Part shown: positions 56,347 through 64,000 of the stretch, one piece after another | How the letters are laid out: each line of letters opens with the position of its first letter | How positions within the stretch are numbered: the stretch's first letter is position 1 | Assembly: GCA_029931535.1 (NCBI GenBank) | Contig: JAQPZY010001561.1 | Coordinates: forward strand, 558,001 to 622,000 | Source of the DNA: Margaritifera margaritifera | Taxonomy: Eukaryota; Mollusca; Bivalvia; Unionida; Margaritiferidae | Length of the DNA: 64,000 nucleotides | Direction of reading: 5' to 3' | Translations under genes and position numbers: made by a program | Notes under the pieces: model-generated | What the model saw: the letters and a program-made list of their open reading frames with translations, nothing else | Databases searched by the model: none | What the model was told of the DNA's origin: nothing

Positions 56347-56457
56347 AAACTCTACTGTACTGGAGCAGCTTGCGAAATTCCGATGTTTTAGTACCTTTGA
56401 CGTCACAAAAGCGCACGATGTCAACCCAGCCGGGACCATGTAAGAATCTCAGTTTGA

Positions 56458-56615
56458 ACATAGTGTATACTGAATAGTGTTCTTAAGCTGAGCACACTTA
56501 GTGTATTTATACTGAATAGTATTCTTAAGCTGAGTACACTTAGTGTATACTGAATAGTGTTCTTAAGCTGACCACACTTAGTGTATACTGAATAGTGTTC
56601 TTAAGCTGAGCACAG
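56458..56615. repeat. 38-bp tandem repeat, 4 copies
   Basis: Unit tgaatagtgttcttaagctg + agcacacttagtgtatac; the second copy carries four extra bases (ttat). Confidence 0.93.
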
Positions 56616-56702
56616 TAAAGTGTTGGACACGGTGCTTTTGAGCCTAAGACCGAGCTGAACACATTTATAATCAAGTTGAACACAGCGCGATGTGTGAAAT
56701 CT

Positions 56703-56704
<2 letters not shown>

Positions 56705-56788
<84 letters not shown>
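56705..56788. repeat. (TA)n microsatellite
   Basis: Pure dinucleotide tract. Confidence 0.97.
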
Positions 56789-56791
<3 letters not shown>

Positions 56792-56799
56792 GCCGGTTA

Positions 56800-57960
56800 G
56801 CAAGAAAGGTTTGACATGATGATGAACACGTTCTTCATTCTAAAGAAAAACACTGATTTGATGGATATTATTCCCATTTCCTCGGCATAATAACGCTAAT
56901 AACGACTTTAAGTGCCACCGAAATAACAAAAACAAAACAAACCCAGGTGTCACTTATCATACCCAGATCTAATAGCGTATACTTAGAAATGAGTCGAAAA
57001 TACCTGGTAGAGTACGATAAAGTAAGTACTAAATGTTCATGATGAATATACCACACCCACAACATTATGACTCTCATGACTGAGTGTAGTATACATATGA
57101 TCGATATACTTACGTGGAAAACAATAGTTAGAATGAACACGTCTTTAATGGTCTGACTTAAGCATGCTTTTGAATTAAATGGAAACATTGAGATATTGAG
57201 CAAACTGAGTACATATATATTGCAACATCAAAGAAAGTGTGTGCAAATTCAGGTACAAGTAAAGAAAGCTCGACTATATCCATGTTATCAGAATATATGC
57301 GTGGGCACAATCATCGTACTTTACGGACACATACTAGTATAAAGTGATGTGCTGCTTTTTGTGGTCAAAACTACTTCAAAAACTGCCGTTTGTATCAGTT
57401 TTAATTTTTAAAAAATGTAAACAGCATGTTAAATGTCGTTCCAGTATTGTAAATTGTTTCAAGGGAATAAGGCTGGTTAATTGATAATTTGCCCTTGTGC
57501 GTGTTATTCATGTTCTACTTACTATGCCGTAGTTAATGATTCACAATTTTATATCAAAAGGCTCATATTGATACACGCTTAGTATATGTAAACATTTACC
57601 GAGTTCAAAATTCACCTATTTAAAACGAAAACCTTACTTTTTCAAAGACATGTCCTTGTGACATGTTAATTTAAATTAAGAAGACTCCATCGTGCCAAAA
57701 GCATGACAAAAAGATTAAAAAGAAAAGTTACGGAGCATATCATGCACTCGGTAGATATAATTACACAATTTTCCTTTGCATGGGTGTACGTGACACAAAA
57801 GCTGTCTCACGAGTTGTACGTTAATATTAATATTAATCTCATACTGAAGAAAGAGACCTATACATTTTGATGATATTGATTTCATATTTTTAGAAACAAC
57901 GATGTGGCTAAATAACCCGAACTTTGATCTATCTATTTCAAGTGCACTGGATCCTGCAAG
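56800..57960. other. No recognisable gene
   Basis: The - frame 56868-57203 (111 codons) is hydrophobic (several stretches rich in I, V and L) but has no family signature. It could be chance. Confidence 0.4.
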
Positions 57961-58440
57961 GGATCGTGTGTGGCAGAAATTGTCTTCGATAATTGTAAAA
58001 AAACTGACAACGAACAGTGCAAGACTAATTTGTAACTAGCCGAAGCGCTTTCGACTCTCAATGAGTCTTTGTCAAAGGCAAAATTACGAAACTGAGACAA
58101 AGAAGGCAAAAAATAAACACCAAAGAAAACGTTGAACTTACGAAAAATTACTTGATTATGGATCTGATCGAAGAATTATTTCAAAATTGCGGATATCGCG
58201 TCTTATTGGTTTGAACTCTGGTCATAAAATGGCAGGCTAGATGGTGTTGACCTACTAAGGGAGTAACAAAGGCGCCGTCTATTTCTTAATATAAAGTGAT
58301 GCAGCCGTAGATTATATCCGACATAATTCATTATCTCTGTATTAACAATAACAACAACAATGGTACTAATACCAACAAGAACTGCAACAAAAATTAGTAA
58401 TTATATGTGAGTGAATGAAATAATGAACTAACTAAAACTT

Positions 58441-58492
58441 TGTATGTATGTATGTATGTATGTATGTATGTATGTATGTATGTATGTATGTA
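58441..58492. repeat. (TATG)n microsatellite
   Basis: About 13 copies of tatg, inside the 3' part of the Penelope-like copy. A SINE head fragment (gtgttttacggcacctcagc, 58497-58516) follows at once. Confidence 0.95.
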
Positions 58493-58686
58493 CTAGTGTT
58501 TTACGGCACCTCAGCACAAAAGTGGTTATGTAGTGCCAACTAAACGTCAAGCTCAAATCAAAAAGACTTCAAACCGGCACACACACGCAAATAAAATAAA
58601 ATATTTATCTGTCTAGAACCAACTTTTCATTTTATAATTTTTCTTTTTGTACTTAATTCCACATTTTTGGGGAATTCTTTAACTTA

Positions 58687-59165
58687 TTAAATATTTGTGC
58701 AATTTATTTTTGCATTGTTTGAGCTTGGCCTTTGGTTGGCATTCGTATCTAGCAAGATTTTTTTTTCTTTCCTGGTTTCGGAACTCCAGTTGCGGTTGTG
58801 GGTAATTACACTTAGTATTATGTCACTGAAAGTATGGCCAGGGGAAGGGGAGTGTTCTGCAACCGGGCTTCTATCCAACTTCTTTGTCATCCAATCAGAT
58901 CTGTGAAGACTGATCCTTTTGTGTAGTTTTTCGGTTTCTCCGACATACTGAAAGCCGCAATATTACACATGATGGGATAAATTACATTATATGTTTTGCA
59001 TGTTTTAATTTGGACCATGTATGTTCAGTTTTTGGCTCGTCACTGCTAGAGAATGTGTTGGTCTCTCATATGTTGACATGTTTTGCACATGGCCCAGATG
59101 TCCTAGTATGGTCTTGGTTTATGATTGGCGTTAACTTTGCTCTGACTAGGATGTCCGTGAGGTTT
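58687..59165 (-). pseudogene. Penelope-like RT tail and GIY-YIG endonuclease, pseudogene
   Basis: On -: 'KNLTDILVRAKLTP' (about 59145; end of the RT region in this family), a Cys-containing 'TSGPCAKHVNI', 'KTCKTYNVIYPIMCN' (Cys motif), then the GIY-YIG nuclease: 'QYVGETEKLHKRISLHRSDW' and 'SPVAEHSPSPGHTFSDIIL', ending in 'THNRNWSSETRKEKK'. GIY-YIG nucleases nick the target DNA for this retroelement class. Frameshifts separate the pieces; the longest open one is 58890-58687. Confidence 0.78.
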
Positions 59166-59169
59166 TTTT

Positions 59170-59274
59170 GGTCTGCAGTAGACCAGAATTTAACATAATC
59201 ACTTGGTCTGCGGTAGACCAGAATTTAACATAATCACCTGGTCTGCGGTAGACCAGAATTTAACATAATCACTT
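59170..59274. repeat. 35-bp tandem repeat, 3 copies, with a palindromic core
   Basis: Unit ggtctgcggtagaccagaat + ttaacataatcactt. ggtctgc.gtagacc forms a hairpin in each copy. It lies at the 5' truncation point of the Penelope-like copy. Confidence 0.93.
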
Positions 59275-59279
59275 GGACG

Positions 59280-60225
59280 CTAACGGTCACGAAACGAAGC
59301 CTGGTTTATACCAGATTGGTATCTCATGATGTCTAGTAGAAATAATGCAAATGCCTGCGAATGACCACTACTGCATTTTAGAATGACATGAATAAATCGA
59401 GTATCGGAAAGTAATCGACTTGATATATAAAACAGTCGGAGTACACTTGTTTCCGGTGTCAATCAACTCTGCGTTGGGTACATGTGTCAAAAACTTGAGA
59501 TTTACATGTTTACTTTAGATTCTACGTATCACAAGTACTTCAGAGAACAGTTCTCACCTCAAGGTAACTTCGCGTCAGTCAATTCAAATAAAAACTATCT
59601 TTTACTGCGTGTACGTCAAGTAATAGTTCAGATAATAAAGCCATAATTTACTCTTTACCTTGCCAGCTACTTGTTTAAAATGGCACTGGATCCACACATT
59701 CGGATATGCACTACTATTTTACATGTACGATAAAAAGGCTTACCCACATTAACTACGTTTTAACGTTTGTTATTAGAGACCTACCATTTCATATTCGAAG
59801 GGGGTGGGGGTGGTTTTGATCTTTTTGAAAAATATGTCCGACAATTAAAATATCTTGACAAATATATTGTTGCTCTTAATTGTAGAAAAAAAATCCAAAT
59901 AATTATAGACATTATATTAGATGAACAAAATAAATTATCTTGAGGTTAAAGAAAAGAAATATCCTGGTTCGAAAGAAAATCCCAGCCCCCACCCCACCCC
60001 CTTCCCCACAAGCTAAATGTGGGTCCCATAAACAAGCAACGTTTCCTTGGTTTGAATATGCTTTTTAAATATTTTAGACCGTGCAGCATCTGATCAGACC
60101 TATACCAAACAATGTGCTACAATTGTTTCGAGCATGAAAAAGAAATTTAAGAGAACACAAATCCTAATTTTGTTAATGATCGAAGCTACATTGTATTCGT
60201 GTGATTATATTTTAATATTCATTTC
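59280..60225. other. No recognisable gene
   Basis: No motif. A G-run (59800-59813) and a C-run (59983-60004) lie 180 bp apart. Confidence 0.5.
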
Positions 60226-60227
60226 AG

Positions 60228-60880
60228 TTACGCCGTACGAAGGAAGTTTTGAGAGTTAATTATACATTTCAGTTACGCCGCACAAACCGGTTTTGGAGAC
60301 TTAATTGTACATTTCAGTTACACCCTACAAAGGCGTGTTTAATAATCACTTGTACATTTCAGTTACACCGTACAAAGGGGTTTTTAAGAGTTACTTGTAC
60401 ATTTCAGTTACACCCTACAAAGGCGTGTTTAAGAGTCACTTGTACATTTCAGTTACACCGTACAAAGGGGTTTTTAAGAGTTACTTGTACATTTCAGTTA
60501 CACCCTACAAAGGCGTGTTTAAGAGTCACTTGTACATTTCAGTTACACCGTACAAAGGCGTGTTTAAGAGTCACTTGTACATTTCAGCTACACCGTACAA
60601 AGGGGTTTTTAAGAGCTATTTGTACATTTCAGTTACACCCTACAAAGGCGTGTTTAAGAGTTACTTGTACATTTCAGCTACACCGTACAAAGGGGTTTTT
60701 AAGAGTCACTTGTACATTTCAGTTACACCGTACAAAGGCGTGTTTAAGAGTCACTTGTACATTTCAGCTATACCCTACAAAGGCGTGTTTAAGAGTCACT
60801 TGTACATTTCAGCTACACCGTACAAAGGGTTTTTTTAAGAGTTACTTGTACATTTCAGCTACGCCCTACAAAGGCGTTCA
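60228..60880. repeat. 45-bp minisatellite, about 15 copies
   Basis: Unit tacatttcagttacaccgta + caaaggggtttttaagagttacttg. Two unit types (ccgtacaaagggg and ccctacaaaggcg) alternate in the first half. As 45 is a multiple of three, two + strand frames stay open (240 and 177 codons, 15-residue repeats). The frames read through splice-acceptor-like tttcag in each unit. Coding use is not supported. Confidence 0.96.
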
Positions 60881-60889
60881 TCTCGATAA

Positions 60890-61225
60890 TGTTATAGCAC
60901 ATATCTACTCATCGACAATTAAATCTACTTCCTACTTCATGACATATCATAAACTTCACAAGCATATCTAGAAAGAAAAATAAAGCAAAACAAAACAAAC
61001 ATATGTGCTCCTACTAATTCCAATATGAATAGTGCCATTGTATAAGCACGTACTTTTTAATTTTCTAAATAATCATTAGTATAAAAAAGTATTTGTTAAA
61101 ATTTAATCCCTGCTGTGCCCATTTAGCTTGAGATAAGATCCTAAAAGGAGTAACATATATACCGCTGTTACAATGTTCCATCAGGACTTAAATCACTTAA
61201 GGTGTTTAGAATTCTAGAATTCACA
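60890..61225. other. No recognisable gene
   Basis: AT-rich spacer between two arrays. Confidence 0.6.
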
Positions 61226-61226
61226 A

Positions 61227-61388
<162 letters not shown>

Positions 61389-61429
61389 ACACAAAAGTTG
61401 GAAAACGGCGAAACAACCGTCCCCCATTC

Positions 61430-62600
61430 CCCTACCCCTACACACAAAGTGTGACACGCCCCCTCCTCCCTCCTCCCCCCCCCACACACACACAAAGTGT
61501 GACACGCGTAGAACAATACATTTTTTGCAATTTGGTACAGAAAAGCAAAACTATCCAGTACAATAAAGAGGTCTTAACTAAAGCAAAATAACAAAGTAAC
61601 AGATGAAATAACCCGATGATTAGAATGGGACCAATTATCTATGAATAAGGCGAATAAGTCTGGATGCCGGCTGGCAGCACTATAGCGTTATTCTGCGTTT
61701 CATAGAGTGCCATCATTACCTATTCTGCGTTTCATACGGTGCCATAATTAGCTATACTGCGTTTCATACGGTGCCATAATTAGCTATACTGCGTTTCATA
61801 GAGTGCCATAATTAGCTTTACTGCGTTTCATACGGTGCCATAATTAGCTATACTGCGTTTCATACGGTGCCATAATTAGCTATACTGCGTTTCATACGGT
61901 GCCATAATTAGCTATACTGCGTTTCATACTGTGCCATAATTAGCTATACTGCGTTTCAAACGGAGTCATCATTAGCTATACTTCGTTTCATTTGGTGTCA
62001 TCATTAGCTATACGCCATAAGGCGTTATACGGTGTTTCATAGAGTGCGATCATTAGCTATACTGCGTTTCATAGGATGCCATCATTAGTTATACTGCGTT
62101 TCATAGCGTGCCATCATTAGCGATACTCCGTTTCACAAGGTGTCATCATTAGTTATACTGCGTTTCATTTGGTGTCATCATTAGCTATACTGCATTTCAT
62201 AGGGTGTCACCATTAGCGGTCCATTATTCTTCGTCTTTGGCTTTATAATTTTTAAGACGAGAAAAAGAAGATATGAATATATTTACATTAGAAGGGAAGG
62301 TGGTGGAAATATGTAATAATAATAAGAATAATAATAATAACCACAACAAAAATAACAATAATAACAATTATTTGATGTACCTACAAGAGGGTGAGGCTAA
62401 GCAAACTGACAGGAAGCAAACTAACGCATAGTAAGTTAAATAGAGTATTTTAGGACTATAGTTTTTCGTTTAAGCCAAATTCGAAATGTGTTCACATCTG
62501 CAGTAACCAATATTACCTTTTATGGCCACGTTCATTGTCAGTCAATCTTTAATTTGACTCAATGGGCATATATATCGTGTATGGGTGTGGCCACGTTCAT
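61430..62600. repeat. Copy 2 of the interspersed repeat seen at 29.96-30.83 kb
   Basis: Shares 'gtgacacgcgtagaaca' (61499; also duplicated at 61490 as cacaaagtgtgacacgc), 'acagaaaagcaaa', an 'agaaaaagaagatatgaat' patch at 62263, aataataat tracts (62314-62338) and 'ccacgttcattgtcagtc' (62526). Here a 32-bp minisatellite has expanded in the middle. Confidence 0.6.
61686..62218. repeat. 32-bp minisatellite, about 16 copies
   Basis: Unit tactgcgtttcatacggtgc + cataattagcta. Left copies are homogeneous and right copies diverged (ttggtgtcatcatt). Confidence 0.95.
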
Positions 62601-62785
62601 TGTCAGTCAATATTTAATTTGACTCAATGGGCATATATATCGTGTCTGGGTGTGACCACGTTCATTGTCAGTCAATCTTTAATTTGACTCAGTGGGCATA
62701 TATATCGTGTCTGGGTGTGGCCACGCTCATTGTCAGTCAGTCTTTAATTTGACTCAATGGGCATATATATCGTGTCTGGGTGTGG
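62524..62785. repeat. 65-bp tandem repeat, 4 copies
   Basis: Unit ggccacgttcattgtcagtc + aatctttaatttgactcaatgggcatatatatcgtgtctgggtgt. Nearly identical copies from 62524, 62589, 62654 and 62719. Confidence 0.96.
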
Positions 62786-62972
62786 TTATGGAAATATGAT
62801 GGTAATGTTAAATTCTATATTGTAAATAAAAACAGATGTGATCCTTTCCCTTTCTAATCGGATTCATATTTCAGAGACTGACAAGGAATGTGAGAGTACT
62901 AAATTTGACTCCACACAATAAGTTCAACATTCCAAATAGTTTACTATTCTTCTAATTACTTGAACAATTAGA

Positions 62973-64000
62973 CAAAATATGGCCATTATATATGTTAATC
63001 CTAGCAGTCAAAAATATGGGCATTATATATGTTAATCATAGCAGTCAAAAATATGGCCATTATATATGTTAATTCTAGCAGTCAAAAATATGGCCATTAT
63101 ATATGTTAATTCTAGCAGTCAAAAATATGGCCATTATATATGTTAATCATAGCAGTCAAAAATATGGCCATTATATATGTTAATCATAGCAGTCAAAAAT
63201 ATGGCCATTATATATGTTAATCATAGCAGTCAAAAATATGGCCATTATATATGTTAATCATAGCAGTCAAAAATATGGCCATTATATATGTTAATCATAG
63301 CAGTCAAAAATATGGCCATTATATATGTTAATCATAGCAGTCAAAAATATGGCCATTATATATGTTAATCATAGCAGTCAAAAATATGGCCATTATATAT
63401 GTTAATTCTAGCAGTCAAAAATATGGCCATTATATATGCTGATCCCTGCAGTCAAAAATATGGCCATTAGATATGTTAATCCTAGCAGTCAAAAATATGG
63501 CCATTATATATGCTGATCCCTGCAGTCAAAAATATGGCCATTATATATGCTGATCCCTGCAGTCAAAAATATGGCCATTATATATGTTAATCCCTGCAGT
63601 CAAAAATATGACCATTATATATGCTGATCCCTGCAGTCAAAAATATGGCCATTATATATGCTGATCCCTGCAGTCAAAAATATGGCCATTATATATGCTG
63701 ATCCCTGCAGTCAAAAATATGGCCATTATATATGCTGATCCCTGCAGTCAAAAATATGGCCATTATATATGTTAATCCCTGCAGTCAAAAATATGGCCAT
63801 TATATATGCTGATCCCTGCAGTCAAAAATATGGCCATTATATATGCTGATCCCTGCAGTCAAAAATATGGCCATTATATATGCTGATCCCTGCAGTCAAA
63901 AATATGGCCAGTATATATGCTGATCCCTGCAGTCAAAAATATGGCCATTATATATGCTGATCCCTGCAGTCAAAAATATGGATATTATATATGTTAATCC
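62973..64000. repeat. 37-bp minisatellite, about 28 copies, continuing past the window
   Basis: Unit gtcaaaaatatggccattat + atatgttaatcatagca. Two variant types, ..gttaatcatagca and ..gctgatccctgca, occupy mainly the left (to about 63420) and right parts respectively. Confidence 0.97.

Larger units (their letters stand above)
57990..59280 (-). mobile_element. Penelope-like retroelement, 5'-truncated copy
   Basis: The - strand carries the end of the RT region and the C-terminal endonuclease of a Penelope-like element, then a 3' untranslated part with 'tttgacaaagactcattgag' + agtcgaaagcgctt (about 58075-58040). Such a 'tgacaaag..gagtcgaaagcg' segment is common near the 3' end of these elements. 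The 5' side stops at 35-bp repeats (59170-59274), so most of the RT is missing, as usual for truncated copies. Confidence 0.72.

Noticed and set aside
60249..60971. 240-codon protein gene on +
   Set aside because: The frame consists of a 45-bp minisatellite whose period is a multiple of three; a second frame is open too, and there is no supporting context.

Overview
The window is eukaryotic, AT-rich, mostly non-coding animal DNA. It is packed with micro- and minisatellites and fragments of many transposon classes. Genes have introns with GT..AG junctions. Short tRNA-derived repeats, including one with the 'ctggccgcc..tggcgttaaat' tail common in bivalve genomes, suggest a mollusc, probably a bivalve. 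That is inference and no species is claimed.

Layout. 1-13.9 kb: a decayed PIF/Harbinger DNA transposon with a spliced transposase pseudogene on + and a spliced Myb/SANT-like accessory pseudogene on -. The accessory gene is split by a nearly intact 6.6-kb LTR retrotransposon (6331-12927). That element has 753-bp LTRs, a 4-bp target duplication, a tRNA-Pro-type primer site and the unusual order Gag-protease-integrase-RT-RNaseH (Gmr1-like Ty3/gypsy). 14-20 kb: a large foldback-like inverted-repeat structure with a 377-bp tandem duplication inside. 20-26.6 kb: minisatellites and no clear gene. 26.6-36 kb: two exons of one unidentified host gene on the - strand (26582-27974 and 35875-35987), joined in phase across a 7.9-kb intron. 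36-40.4 kb: minisatellites. 40.46-49.8 kb, possibly to 50.3 kb: a decayed Polinton/Maverick with protein-primed DNA polymerase B on +, and capsid-like and other remnants plus the integrase on -. A 166-bp hAT-type MITE sits in frame in one capsid-like ORF. 50.5-58 kb: MITEs, a SINE, short duplications and a promoter-like patch near 55.6 kb. 58-59.3 kb: the 3' end of a Penelope-like element with a GIY-YIG endonuclease. 59.3-64 kb: long minisatellite arrays, one running off the window.

The transposon proteins would have worked only within their own elements. Nearly all are broken: the LTR element has one frameshift and one stop, while the Polinton and Harbinger copies have many lesions. The only credible host coding sequence is the two-exon - strand gene. 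Domain names rest on motifs read by eye; no alignment or database search was run.
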